Shown here piece after piece: positions 9,372 to 17,953 of a DNA stretch of 64,000 nt. Source of the DNA: Prevotella sp. UBA6447 (GTDB lineage: Bacteria > Bacteroidota > Bacteroidia > Bacteroidales > Bacteroidaceae); assembly GCA_002437115.1 (NCBI GenBank), contig DJOD01000042.1, positions 9,754 to 73,753 on the forward strand, given 5' to 3'. The notes beneath the pieces are model-generated. The model was given only the letters and a program-made list of their open reading frames with translations. It ran no database searches and was not told the DNA's origin. The position numbers were made by a program, and so were the translations under genes. The stretch's first letter is position 1. Every line of letters begins with the position of its first letter.

Positions 9372-9923
9372 TTAGGCCAGGAGCTCTTCCACGTCCTTGG
9401 CGATGTTCTCTATCTTCTCTGTGGGCTCGTAGCGCTTCACGACCTGTCCCTTCTTGTTGACCAGGAACTTGGTGAAGTTCCACTTGATGTCGGATGTGTC
9501 GCGCCAGTTGGGGGCGGCCTTGTCGAGCAGGTCTACCAGCACGGGGGCAATCTTGTTGGTCATGTCGAAGCCGGCGAACCCCTTTTGCTCCTTGAGAAAC
9601 TTGAACAGGGGGTCGGCGTCGGGACCGTTGACCTTGATTTTCTTAAACCGTGGGAATTCGGTGCCATAAGTGAGTTTGCAGAACTCATGTATTGACTCGT
9701 CTGTGCCAGGTGCCTGCTGGCCAAATTGATTGCACGGGAAATCGAGAATCTCGAATCCTTGCGAGTGGTATTTCTTGTAGAGTGCCTCCAAGTCGGAGTA
9801 GGTGGGGGTGAAACCGCACTTGGTGGCCGTGTTGACAATGAGGAGCACCTCATTGGAATACTCTTTGAGCGAAACGTTGCCGCCTTTGCGGTCTTTGACC
9901 GAAAACTCGTAAACAGTTCTCAT
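9372..9923 (-). CDS. Glutathione peroxidase family thiol peroxidase
   Basis: 183 residues. It reduces hydrogen peroxide and lipid hydroperoxides. The peroxidatic residue is an ordinary cysteine (NTATKCGFT, Cys36), not selenocysteine. The other members of the catalytic set are visible as the FPCNQFGQQ block and WNFTKFLV near residue 150. Most bacterial cysteine-type members are thioredoxin-dependent despite the family name. The trxB gene directly downstream fits that. A -7-like TATTTTTG lies on the minus strand at 9966-9973, without a clear -33 box. Confidence 0.92.
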   Translation of the reverse strand: MRTVYEFSVKDRKGGNVSLKEYSNEVLLIVNTATKCGFTPTYSDLEALYKKYHSQGFEILDFPCNQFGQQAPGTDESIHEFCKLTYGTEFPRFKKIKVNGPDADPLFKFLKEQKGFAGFDMTNKIAPVLVDLLDKAAPNWRDTSDIKWNFTKFLVNKKGQVVKRYEPTEKIENIAKDVEELLA

Positions 9924-10006
9924 CTTTTTATTATCTTTGGTTTGTTATGTTGTTTAATTTGTATGCAAAAATACGAAAATAGGTGGAGAATAGCGGATAT
10001 GCGCCG

Positions 10007-10038
10007 ATTGTTTTTTTCAAGAATCAGTGATATTTTTG
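10007..10038 (+). promoter_or_regulatory. Distal promoter for the lipoprotein pair
   Basis: ATTG at 10007-10010, 20 bases, then TATTTTTG at 10031-10038. This matches the Bacteroidetes pattern apart from one base in the -33 box. It leaves a leader of about 150 bases before the gene at 10196. The leader includes the repeat AATTCCC / GGGAATT around 10074-10100. Confidence 0.5.
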
Positions 10039-10125
10039 GATGGCCGAGCTTGTGGTCATGGCCTGTCGGGTACAATTCCCCCACGGAGGGATAGGGAATT
10101 TCCCCGGAAGAATAGGAACCTTAAG

Positions 10126-10157
10126 CTTGCAGGAGCGGAGAAGAATAACTATTTTTG
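10126..10157 (+). promoter_or_regulatory. Proximal promoter for the lipoprotein pair
   Basis: CTTG at 10126-10129, 20 bases, then TATTTTTG at 10150-10157. It is a second copy of the same architecture 119 bases downstream of the first, with a short leader to the ATG at 10196. Confidence 0.5.
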
Positions 10158-10195
10158 CGTCATTAAACAAGATAAACATTCAAAATGTCACGATT

Positions 10196-10753
10196 ATGAA
10201 AAAGAATTCTACCCTGATGACGATGGCTCTTGTGGCCTTGATGGCCCTGTCGCTCTCATCGTGTGATGAGGATTCGGGCATAGCTTACACCCTGGAAGGC
10301 ACGTGGAAAGGCAACATGTATGTCAGTTGTGCCTATGACGGATATACTTATGATGCTACCTACACAGAACTGTGCTTCGTGCAAGACCCATACCGTTTCA
10401 GCTCGGGGACAGGCTACTGGATAGACCATTATGCGGGTGATGCCCCTTGGCGTTATGTGGCCAACCACACGCGCTGGACGGTGAGCAACGGTGTGATACG
10501 CATACACCTGCTGGAGGAAGACAGCTATGTGGAGATAGCACGTTACCGGCTTAACGACAACTACTTTGAGGGCACCATCCTTTACGGCCAGACACAGATC
10601 GACTTCGAGATGACCCACACGTCATCGCCAAACTGGAACGACTACAACTATGGTTACGATTATTTGAATGGTGGCTACGCCAAGCCAGCCGTGGGGACAC
10701 CAGCCGTGGTCAACGAGGGCAAGCCCGTGAGGGTGTTCAGAAAGGCCAACTGA
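10196..10753 (+). CDS. Lipocalin-like lipoprotein
   Basis: 185 residues from the ATG at 10196; an upstream in-frame start would run through both candidate promoters and is rejected. The N-terminus is a signal peptide ending in LSLSSCDED, a lipobox that places the protein in the membrane as a lipoprotein. The mature part begins LEGTWKGNMYVSC and is rich in alternating aromatic and polar residues, like small eight-stranded lipocalin-type beta barrels. It shares the order 'L-G-W-G ... W ... F-G' with the next gene, so the two are probably distant paralogs. No function can be named. A lipocalin-like fold is an inference from pattern only. Confidence 0.7.
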   Translation: MKKNSTLMTMALVALMALSLSSCDEDSGIAYTLEGTWKGNMYVSCAYDGYTYDATYTELCFVQDPYRFSSGTGYWIDHYAGDAPWRYVANHTRWTVSNGVIRIHLLEEDSYVEIARYRLNDNYFEGTILYGQTQIDFEMTHTSSPNWNDYNYGYDYLNGGYAKPAVGTPAVVNEGKPVRVFRKAN

Positions 10754-10788
10754 CTTTTTGGCTAGCTTCATGACTGCAAATAAGAACA

Positions 10789-11469
10789 ATGAAAAATATG
10801 AAAAGCGACATGAAAAAAATGAAGAAGATGTGGGGTGTGCTACTGCTGGCCGTGCCCATAATGTTTGCGAGCTGCAATGAGTGGGAACCCTATTGGTATG
10901 GCGACTATAACTTTGGTGGCAACTATCACGACAACCAGCGTCCTGGCGGCAATGACAACGATGATTTCTGCGTCAGCATGGCGCAGACGCTGGCCGGCCA
11001 GTGGCGCGGTGAACTGATGGCCTACGAGATTGACACGGCTGGCGTAGCCGTGGACAGCATTCTCTACAGCACCGACATCGAGTTTAAGCAACACAATAGC
11101 CAGAGCATCAGTGGGACGGGAACGCAGTACGATTATGAGATAACCTATGATGCCCAAGGCAGGCAGCACATGGCCACGGAGCCTTTCACGCGCAACTTCA
11201 CGTGGTATATCGACCCCAACGACGGTACTATTTACCTGACTTATAAGGAGCAGCACAGTGACGGAACGACGGGCGACTATGTGATGACGATAACCTATGA
11301 TGACCTGAACCTAGATAACCGCACGTTCACGGGGTATCTCTGGTCGGCTGACGGCGGCGAAGTAGACGACTTCTGGTTCAACCGATACAAGGGTGACAGT
11401 GGTGCCAAAGGTGCACAGCTCGGAGCCGACAACCAAAAGGTGGTGAAGCTGAAGCTCGTGATGCGCTGA
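10789..11469 (+). CDS. Lipocalin-like lipoprotein, second copy
   Basis: 226 residues from the ATG at 10789. Several ATG codons follow within 45 bases (10798, 10810, 10819, 10828), so the exact start is unsure. The signal peptide ends in VPIMFASCNEW, a lipobox. The first 35 mature residues are rich in Tyr, Asp, Asn and Gly, like a flexible tether. A domain starting LAGQWRGELMAYEID then resembles the preceding lipoprotein and the lipocalin-like barrels. The gap to that gene is 35 bases, so they are probably co-transcribed. Function unknown. It is convergent with the nuclease gene 18 bases away. Confidence 0.7.
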   Translation: MKNMKSDMKKMKKMWGVLLLAVPIMFASCNEWEPYWYGDYNFGGNYHDNQRPGGNDNDDFCVSMAQTLAGQWRGELMAYEIDTAGVAVDSILYSTDIEFKQHNSQSISGTGTQYDYEITYDAQGRQHMATEPFTRNFTWYIDPNDGTIYLTYKEQHSDGTTGDYVMTITYDDLNLDNRTFTGYLWSADGGEVDDFWFNRYKGDSGAKGAQLGADNQKVVKLKLVMR

Positions 11470-11487
11470 CGCAAGTCGCTGGCTATT

Positions 11488-12390
11488 TTATAAGCCCCAC
11501 CATGAGAGGTCGAGCTTCGCCTCGACCGTGTTCTCCGTGTCGTCGGGCAGGTTGCAGAAGAAGTCGATGCCGGTGAGCTGCTCCAAGCGGTCGATGCTGA
11601 CGGCGTAGGTGCGTAGGTTCTCGTCCTTGTTGTTCTTGTGCTCAAACCACAAGCCGAGGGCATGGTACTGTCCGTCCTTCACGGCGAGGATGGCGGTGAA
11701 GAAGTATTTGGACACGATGAGTCCGCTCGTGGTGTGGGTGGAAATCTGGCTTGCCTTGTCAATGGTGCCACCCTTGCATACATAGAGCACGTCGCGGTAG
11801 GTGTTGGTGTTCCACTTGTTGCGTAGCTGGTTTTCCATGGTCAGCCATACGCCCGTGTTGAAACTGTTGAGCTGTGGCTGCATGTTGCTCAGGTAGTAGG
11901 TCTGCTCGTTGACATCCTTCGAGTAGAGGCGGTCGGCCGAGGGGCAGATGTGGCCGCGGTCGTAGCCCGAGTTCTTGTAGTCGGCCAGCGTGGTGCGGTA
12001 TTGCGTGGGCAGGTCGGGGTCTTCCTGAAAAGGGTCGCCTTTCCATTCGGTGGCCTTCCAACTGTCACGGCTCCAGCCCTTGTGGCTGGTGAACGTGTTC
12101 ATCTGGTAGCAGGTCCAGCGTTGCGCCTTCTTGTCGCAGTCCCATTCCACGGCAAAGTTGATGCCGTAGTTGTCTATGGAGTGTATGAGGACTATGTTGT
12201 TGCCGTCGGTCTTCAGGTGCGGAAACTCCAGGCGGCCGTAGTTGGTATTGGCGGTGGTGGAGTTGCGGTTGACGTTTGCACCTGTCTCGGTGCCTGGCTT
12301 CTTGCTGGGCAGGTTGTCGTCTTCCTGGCAAGAGAAGCAGGCCAGGCAGAGGACGAGTAGCGAAAGCGTTGCGTAATGGAAGTGTTTCAT
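11488..12390 (-). CDS. Secreted DNA/RNA non-specific endonuclease (NUC1 family) lipoprotein
   Basis: 300 residues. A signal peptide ends in the lipobox ACFSC (Cys21), so the enzyme is anchored in an outer envelope membrane, probably facing the periplasm or the surface. The catalytic motif DRGH is at residues 144-147 in GYDRGHICPSADR; its histidine is the general base. The metal-binding segment NMQPQ...N...W..ME is at 169-186. These are the hallmarks of the beta-beta-alpha-Me nucleases (Serratia nuclease, NucA), which cut single- and double-stranded DNA and RNA. A terminator at 12427-12473 separates it from rpmE2. The nearby TonB receptor, OB-fold lipoproteins and secreted phosphoesterase suggest a role in using external nucleic acid. 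Confidence 0.9.
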   Translation of the reverse strand: MKHFHYATLSLLVLCLACFSCQEDDNLPSKKPGTETGANVNRNSTTANTNYGRLEFPHLKTDGNNIVLIHSIDNYGINFAVEWDCDKKAQRWTCYQMNTFTSHKGWSRDSWKATEWKGDPFQEDPDLPTQYRTTLADYKNSGYDRGHICPSADRLYSKDVNEQTYYLSNMQPQLNSFNTGVWLTMENQLRNKWNTNTYRDVLYVCKGGTIDKASQISTHTTSGLIVSKYFFTAILAVKDGQYHALGLWFEHKNNKDENLRTYAVSIDRLEQLTGIDFFCNLPDDTENTVEAKLDLSWWGL

Positions 12391-12426
12391 GGTGTGAATC
12401 CTGAATGGTCTCGGGGTGATGGCAAG

Positions 12427-12473
12427 AAAAAAGTGCGGCAGAACGCATATGCAACTACGTTCGCCCGCACTTT
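12427..12473 (-). terminator. Terminator after rpmE2
   Basis: AAAGTGCGG (12430-12438) pairs with CCGCACTTT (12465-12473). An inner GAACG/CGTTC pair follows after a small internal loop. On the minus strand the stem runs into a U-tract from the A-run at 12427-12432. Confidence 0.75.
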
Positions 12474-12511
12474 CCTAATGCTTTATACCGTGTGTAATTG
12501 TATGTCGAGTA

Positions 12512-12763
12512 TTACTTCTTCAACTTACCGTAACGGTTCATGAAGCGGTCAACGCGACCAGCTGTGTCGACAAGCTTGCTCTTACCTGTGTAGAACGGGT
12601 GAGAGGTGCTCGAAATTTCAACCTTTACCACAGGGTAAGTCTCTCCTTCAAACTCTACTGTGTCTGTAGTCTTGCATGTAGATTTTGTAAGGAACATATC
12701 GCCGTTGGACATGTCCTTGAACACGACGGGGCGATAGTTGTCTGGATGAATACCTTTTTTCAT
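12512..12763 (-). CDS. rpmE2: 50S ribosomal protein L31, type B
   Basis: 83 residues, typical of type B L31, which sits at the subunit interface near the central protuberance. The start [17 protein letters not shown] and the end [13 protein letters not shown] are diagnostic. The paired cysteines that bind zinc in type A L31 are missing (only one Cys is present), so this is the zinc-independent form. It has its own promoter and terminator, so it is a single-gene unit inside the nuclease/TonB cluster. Confidence 0.96.
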   Translation of the reverse strand: MKKGIHPDNYRPVVFKDMSNGDMFLTKSTCKTTDTVEFEGETYPVVKVEISSTSHPFYTGKSKLVDTAGRVDRFMNRYGKLKK

Positions 12764-12814
12764 TTTGTTTATTGTTGTATTTATGAATAATATGCGCTAT
12801 ACAAATAGCGGGTG

Positions 12815-12846
12815 CAAAATTACGAAGAATTCTGCAACCCGCCAAA
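12815..12846 (-). promoter_or_regulatory. Promoter of rpmE2
   Basis: Read on the minus strand: TTTG (12843-12846), 20 bases, TAATTTTG (12815-12822). This is a perfect match to the Bacteroidetes promoter consensus. It lies in the gap before the divergent-looking cluster and leaves a leader of about 45 bases. Confidence 0.75.
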
Positions 12847-12876
12847 GAATTGTGTGGCTTTTTGTTTATGCCTTTG

Positions 12877-14334
12877 TTATTTTACCACTACATTTTTGAC
12901 TTCCCAAGTGGGTGCTGCGTTTTCTGTGCTGGTGTATTGGAAAGCCACGTATACTGTCTTCTTGCCAGCGAAGGCCGTCATGTCGCATGTGGTGTTGATG
13001 AAGGTCCAGTCTTTGCCATTGGGGTAGGCCGACGGGATGAGCTTGGTCCAGTTGTTGCCGTCGGTCGAGGCCAGTACCTGAAGCTCGTCGGCTGCATTGA
13101 CTAAGTACTTGGCGGCCTGATCGAAGGTCAACGTGGCGTTGGTCAGTCCCTCCAAGCTGAAGGCGGGGGAGATAATCATGCTCTGTGCGGCGTTGTTCTT
13201 GCCGCCTGCATAGGCACCTGCTTTCATGTAGTGGTTGGTGGCATCATATTTCCACACGTATGTGAGGCTCCCGCTCAGTGAGATGTTCTTAATGGTGAAC
13301 CCCTCGTCGCCCGAGTCGAACGTGGCGTTTAGGCCAGTTGCGGGCTTAGCCCCTCCACCATTGTTCACGGATATGAGCGTGTTGTTCTTGTCCATCTCGT
13401 TCTTGCCGTTGTAGGCTTTCAGAAAGCCCCTCACCACGACGGTTTGCCCAGCTTTCAGGTCATCCTTTGAGTTGAAGTCGGCACCATTGATGCCCTTACC
13501 CGAGTAGATCTGCAAAGTGTTGTTGGAGGAGCCGTCGTCGGAGATGTAGTAGGAGAGGCTCTTGTAGGTCTCGTTATAGTAGTCGACAGATGAGATGATG
13601 CCTTTCACGTAAGCCTCGCCGCTGAGTGCTTCGCCCCCGTTGGCTTCAATCTTCTTGATGGCCTCGGCCACGGTCCAAGCCGTCTCGGGCGTGTTGAGGG
13701 CGTCGCTGGGCGTGTCGGGCGTGTCGCCGCCCTCTTCCACGGTGCCCTCCTTGAGCGTGAGGTTTTTCACTTCGATGGTGGAGGAAGTGGTGGTGCATGA
13801 GTACATTAGGGCCACGACGACACTGCTCTTGCCGATGAACGCGGCTGGAAGGTTCTTTTTATAAGTGGAGAAGGTGGTCCAGTCGGAGCCTTCTGTCAGG
13901 GTGCCCGTGATGTCAGTCCACGTGGTTGAGGTGGGGTCGCCCGTGTAGTTGTCGGTGATGAGCACCTTGTTCTCCGTCTGTCCGGCGCGTACGTAGCGCA
14001 GGATATAGTCGAACTGCAGGTTTGCTCCAGTGCTCTTTGACAGGTCAATGGGTGAGGATACGAGGTACGACTCAGACTCGGTGGTTTCCTTGGAAGTGTT
14101 GTCGTAGCCTGTGGCCTTGGCTGTGCTGTAGTCGATGGCCCATGGGGTGCCCTTCACGGTGTAGCATGAGAACTTGCCGAAGCTGCTGGCAAACGACTCA
14201 TCGAGGTAAACTCCTGTGGAATCATTGCCTTCTTGACTGTTATTGGGGTCTTCGTATGGCATGGGCACGTCTGAGCAAGCTGTGAAGGCGCAGGCGGCCA
14301 TCAAGGCCATGACGGATTTGAATATCGCTTTCAT
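12877..14334 (-). CDS. OB-fold (DUF6359-like) surface lipoprotein
   Basis: 485 residues from the ATG at 14332-14334; the longer frame has no signal peptide before it. The lipobox is CAFTACSDV. Residues about 40-190 form a beta-sandwich of the choice-of-anchor J kind (LDESFASSFGKFS). Residues about 200-330 match a DUF6359-like OB fold: TVAEAIKKIEANGG, then YVKGIISSV and LKAGQTVVVRGFL. A second sandwich of the anchor-J kind ends in WEVKNVVVK. OB folds commonly bind nucleic acid or oligosaccharide. It is third in the minus-strand order TonB receptor, DUF5689 lipoprotein, this gene, with a 46-base gap. It is probably the outer partner of the receptor, in place of a SusD protein. Confidence 0.75.
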   Translation of the reverse strand: MKAIFKSVMALMAACAFTACSDVPMPYEDPNNSQEGNDSTGVYLDESFASSFGKFSCYTVKGTPWAIDYSTAKATGYDNTSKETTESESYLVSSPIDLSKSTGANLQFDYILRYVRAGQTENKVLITDNYTGDPTSTTWTDITGTLTEGSDWTTFSTYKKNLPAAFIGKSSVVVALMYSCTTTSSTIEVKNLTLKEGTVEEGGDTPDTPSDALNTPETAWTVAEAIKKIEANGGEALSGEAYVKGIISSVDYYNETYKSLSYYISDDGSSNNTLQIYSGKGINGADFNSKDDLKAGQTVVVRGFLKAYNGKNEMDKNNTLISVNNGGGAKPATGLNATFDSGDEGFTIKNISLSGSLTYVWKYDATNHYMKAGAYAGGKNNAAQSMIISPAFSLEGLTNATLTFDQAAKYLVNAADELQVLASTDGNNWTKLIPSAYPNGKDWTFINTTCDMTAFAGKKTVYVAFQYTSTENAAPTWEVKNVVVK

Positions 14335-14380
14335 TGGATGATATTGATTAATAAATTTCTCTGATATGATATCTCGTAAA

Positions 14381-15229
14381 CTATTTGATGACCTGTATGT
14401 CGCTGGTCTTGCGGATGAGAATCTGCCACGTGCTGTTGTAACGTGTGGCAATGCCCGTGATGTTGACCTTGGCAGGCTTGTGGCTCACCGTGTCGTAGGG
14501 TAGGACCATGGCAGCAAAGTCGGCATAGGTGCTGGTGCGTATCACGACTGAGGATCCGAAATCGTTGGTTTCCTGGTTGACGGCGTTTCCTTGGGCTGTG
14601 CCCGTGGTGAACGTGTTCTTGCCGTCGGCGTTTTTGAACGTCACGCCCTTTAGCGTGACCAGCTTGGCGCAGTTGTTGTTCATGTCTTTCTGGATGTCTT
14701 TGAAGTCGACCGCCTTGATGACTGTGGTGTCGATGTCGCCTACAATCTTGAAGTGGCTGTTCCAGATGTCTTTCTGCATACGCCCGATGCTGTTTCCGTT
14801 GTAGGGGGCTCCAATCTCAGGCTGCTTGCGGTAGCCGCCGATGTAGAGGTCTTTGAGGTCTACGAGTATCTCAGAGCCTTCGGCGAGGTAGCCGTTGAGG
14901 CCGCCCTCGTTGATGGCGATGATGATGGCACCCGTGGAATCCTGTAACATCACTTGTTTGTAGATGTTGCCGCCGATGTCGTTGCCGGTAATGCGACCTT
15001 TGATTTGTATGTCCTCGGTTATCTTGGCGTTCTGGTCGGTGCTGGCAAACACGTTGGGATATTTGTCGATGAGCTCTCGAATTGTGATGACGTTGTGCTC
15101 CGTGATGCTGTTGTTGCCGAAAGGAGCGCCGCCATTGAAGTTGGGCTCGTCCCAGTCGCCGTCCATGCATCCTGTGAGAAGGCCGCACGCGAGGGCGAGG
15201 AGGAAAAAGTAAGTTGCTTTTATTTTCAT
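14381..15229 (-). CDS. DUF5689 OB-fold lipoprotein
   Basis: 282 residues. The signal peptide ends in the lipobox LLTGCMDG. The mature protein has the DUF5689 pattern. It starts NVITIRELIDKYPN, followed by an OB-fold strand set (IQIKGRITGND, QVMLQDSTGAIII, EILVDLKDLYIGGYR) at residues about 50-150. A second half resembles another small beta barrel (TLKGVTFKNADG to ITGIATRYNSTWQILIR). DUF5689 proteins are found beside TonB-dependent receptors and secreted nucleases in many Bacteroidetes, as I recall. The gap to the receptor stop is 15 bases, so they share a transcript. Binding of nucleic acid is an inference from the OB fold and the neighbours. Confidence 0.85.
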   Translation of the reverse strand: MKIKATYFFLLALACGLLTGCMDGDWDEPNFNGGAPFGNNSITEHNVITIRELIDKYPNVFASTDQNAKITEDIQIKGRITGNDIGGNIYKQVMLQDSTGAIIIAINEGGLNGYLAEGSEILVDLKDLYIGGYRKQPEIGAPYNGNSIGRMQKDIWNSHFKIVGDIDTTVIKAVDFKDIQKDMNNNCAKLVTLKGVTFKNADGKNTFTTGTAQGNAVNQETNDFGSSVVIRTSTYADFAAMVLPYDTVSHKPAKVNITGIATRYNSTWQILIRKTSDIQVIK

Positions 15230-15244
15230 GATGTTCTCCTTTCC

Positions 15245-17800
15245 TTAGAATTTATAAGTGACGATGAGCATGCCGTTGATGCCATTGGCATAGAACTTCT
15301 TCGGGTTGTTGAGGAAGTTGTAGGTACGGATGGCCTCGCCGCTTTCGTCGTAGGTCTGGCGGTTCTGCTCCATGCCGCCAGTGACGAGCTTGCGGTTGTT
15401 GAGCACGTTGGTAAGCGTCAGGTTGATGGAGAGCGAGTTCTTGCCCACGTAGATGTTCTTGCCGATGGAGGCATCGAGCATGAAGCCGCCGTGACCCTTG
15501 GCTTGTGAGGGAGCCTTACTGATGTCGTGCATGGCCTCATTGTTCTCGTCCATGATGATGTTGCCACTTTCGTCCTTCAGCGTGGGAAGGTTCTTGTAAT
15601 AGCGTGTCACTGGCGTGTAATAGAGATAAATGCGGTCATAGTAGTTGCCGATGAGGTCGATGAACCATCCTCCCGACTTGTAGGAGAGGTCCACCGAGTA
15701 GGCAGAGAGTGGCGTGCCGCCCTCGCGCATGTTCTTGTTGACCACGATGTCGTTGTAGTATTTCCCGTCGTTGGAGAGCATGTAGGTGGCCCTGGCGTTG
15801 TTGGCATACTTGGCTTCGCTGATGGTGGCCAGCGTGTTGATGCTGAAGGTGGACGACAACTTGAAGTCAAGCCCCAGTTCCACGCCGTAATATTGCTTGT
15901 TGATGCCCGAGAGCGAGACGTAGGAGAACGAGTTGCTGGTGTCGTAGTAGTACATGCTGTACTCGGTGACGTCGGCCAGGCGGCTAAAGTAACCTTGGAT
16001 GTTGGCGTGCAGCCAGCTGTTCTGGTACTGGTAGCCCAATTCGGTCGAGAAGATTTTCTCAGTGCACAGATCCTTCACAAAGTCGTTGTTGATCTGCGGT
16101 GATGCGAAAGCCACACGTGCATCGGGGGCTTTCCACTCATAGCCCACACCGAGCGACAGCGTGTTGCCGTTGCCAAGTCGGAGGTTGGCTCCACCCTTGG
16201 CTCCGCCGTCGAGGAAGTAGGCTGTGCCGCTCTTGCCCAGCGAGTTGTTGATGGCCAGTCCGTTCTGCATCTTGCCCTCACGCTGCAAGGATGTACCCGC
16301 GATGTTGCCGCTGACGAAGAGGCGCGCCCATTTGACTTCTGTCTGATAGCCGGCCCATGCCTGCGCGCGGTTCACGAAGATGTTGTAGTCGTAACCGAAG
16401 CGGTCGCCCTCGCGCACCAGCTTGTTGCCGTCGCGCACGTCGTAGAGGGCGCGTGGGTCAGAGATGTCGTAGGTGCCCACCACATAGTAGTTGGTGTTGT
16501 GGAACTGTTTGGCACCCAGCAAATCTTCCATGGTCTGGTAGTGCATGCCCTTGTTGGTGCCCAAGTTGACGCCTGCGTTGAGGAAGCTCTTTGGGGTCAG
16601 GTCTTTGTGAAGGATGGATGAGAGCGTTAGGGCTAATTGGTCGTCGTGGTAGGCTTGCTGGTAGTACATGGCGTCTGCGCCTTGCGCTGAGGCCATCTTG
16701 TTGGCATAGTAGAGCTTGTCCCAGTTGATTTGCCGGTTGGCTTTCGAAGCCCTGAAGAAGTTGACAGCCGACTGCCACGCCTCCAGGTCGGAAGCACTTG
16801 TGGAGCCCGTTCCACTCCATACATCGTAGAAGTAGCTCGGCATCAAGCTGTAATAGTCGGGTGCCGGGTTGGTGGCGTTGTTGTAGTTGAGGCGCGTGCT
16901 GCTATACATGGCATATTTGCCGAGCAATGATGTTGTGAGCTTTGTCTTGTCGTCAATCTTGAAGTCCCATGTCAGCAAAGCGGCAGGAGCGAAGTCGTTG
17001 ACAACACGGCTGTTGCGGCGCTTGCCGTTCTGATAGCCCCAGTTGGGGTTGTAGTTGTAGTTGTTGGCCAACCAATACATCTCGTCGGTCGATGCGCTCT
17101 GCGTGGCGCGCTCTGTGGGGTTGCCCCATGTGACAAGCGACAGCGAGTGATGCGGGTTGAATACTTTCTCAATGCCAAGGAAATAGGAGAGCGAGTTGTA
17201 GAATGTCCCCTCCACATAGCCGCGGTTAGCCCATCTGTAAGTGAGCGCAGCCGACCATGCCCAGCCGTTCTCGTTGAGCCCGGAATTGTAGGAATACATG
17301 CCACGCGCGGTGTAGTTGCGATTGGCTGCGGCCAGGGAGACTCGCTGGCCGACGGGCATGGCCGACGGACGGAAGTTATAGTTGTTACTGCCCCCCAGTC
17401 CTGTCATGGAGAAACTGTTCATCTCGAAAGGTAAGGCCGACTCCACATTGCGCGTCTGGTTGTTCAGTCCTCCGACAAAAGAGTATTTGAACTCACCGCG
17501 TTCCATGTCGTTGGCAGGGTTGCCATTGATGTAGATGTCGTTGTACTTGGCATTGTATGCCCTGTACTTAAACCTCATCGGGCTCCACCTGTAGCCCACC
17601 TGGCTCGCATAGGCGTTGGTGTTCGAGGAGATGATAGACACGCTTTGTGTCACATTCTCATCCTCGCCCAACTGTGCTTCGGTGAACGTGAAAGCCTGTT
17701 CGCCGATGGAAACGGGCGGTTGGCCGATGGAGTCAGTCTGTCCCCAGGCCTGATGAGCCAGTCCCATGGCTACCAGAGCAAAAAGAAGCTTTTTTTGCAT
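15245..17800 (-). CDS. TonB-dependent outer-membrane receptor
   Basis: 851 residues from the ATG at 17798-17800, which gives a proper signal peptide (MQKKLLFALVAMGLAHQAWG). No carboxypeptidase-like N-terminal domain is present. The plug follows at once, from FTFTEAQLGEDENVTQSVS through SPMRFKYRAYNAKYNDIYING. The rest is a 22-strand-type beta barrel with many aromatic-ended strands, finishing in IVTYKF, the usual terminal strand with a C-terminal Phe. It is the first gene of the unit with DUF5689 and DUF6359-like lipoproteins, and no SusD is present. It is probably the import channel for a product of the adjacent secreted nucleases. Confidence 0.9.
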   Translation of the reverse strand: MQKKLLFALVAMGLAHQAWGQTDSIGQPPVSIGEQAFTFTEAQLGEDENVTQSVSIISSNTNAYASQVGYRWSPMRFKYRAYNAKYNDIYINGNPANDMERGEFKYSFVGGLNNQTRNVESALPFEMNSFSMTGLGGSNNYNFRPSAMPVGQRVSLAAANRNYTARGMYSYNSGLNENGWAWSAALTYRWANRGYVEGTFYNSLSYFLGIEKVFNPHHSLSLVTWGNPTERATQSASTDEMYWLANNYNYNPNWGYQNGKRRNSRVVNDFAPAALLTWDFKIDDKTKLTTSLLGKYAMYSSTRLNYNNATNPAPDYYSLMPSYFYDVWSGTGSTSASDLEAWQSAVNFFRASKANRQINWDKLYYANKMASAQGADAMYYQQAYHDDQLALTLSSILHKDLTPKSFLNAGVNLGTNKGMHYQTMEDLLGAKQFHNTNYYVVGTYDISDPRALYDVRDGNKLVREGDRFGYDYNIFVNRAQAWAGYQTEVKWARLFVSGNIAGTSLQREGKMQNGLAINNSLGKSGTAYFLDGGAKGGANLRLGNGNTLSLGVGYEWKAPDARVAFASPQINNDFVKDLCTEKIFSTELGYQYQNSWLHANIQGYFSRLADVTEYSMYYYDTSNSFSYVSLSGINKQYYGVELGLDFKLSSTFSINTLATISEAKYANNARATYMLSNDGKYYNDIVVNKNMREGGTPLSAYSVDLSYKSGGWFIDLIGNYYDRIYLYYTPVTRYYKNLPTLKDESGNIIMDENNEAMHDISKAPSQAKGHGGFMLDASIGKNIYVGKNSLSINLTLTNVLNNRKLVTGGMEQNRQTYDESGEAIRTYNFLNNPKKFYANGINGMLIVTYKF

Positions 17801-17953
17801 AGTTGATGGAAATAATGTTGATAGCATTTTGTTGAATGGTGCAAAGTAACGAAATATATTCCAAACAAGGAAGTCTTTTTTATTAATTTTTTGCTAAACA
17901 TGGCAATTGTTTGGATATTAATTGCGATATTTGCAGAAAAATTTGGAACTCAG

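Noticed and set aside
10074..10100. Inverted repeat in the lipoprotein leader as a riboswitch
   Set aside because: Only a 7-bp hairpin is visible and no conserved riboswitch core could be recognised.
15527..16102. Plus-strand frame inside the TonB receptor
   Set aside because: Shadow frame with valine-rich composition and no start signal; the receptor is complete on the other strand.
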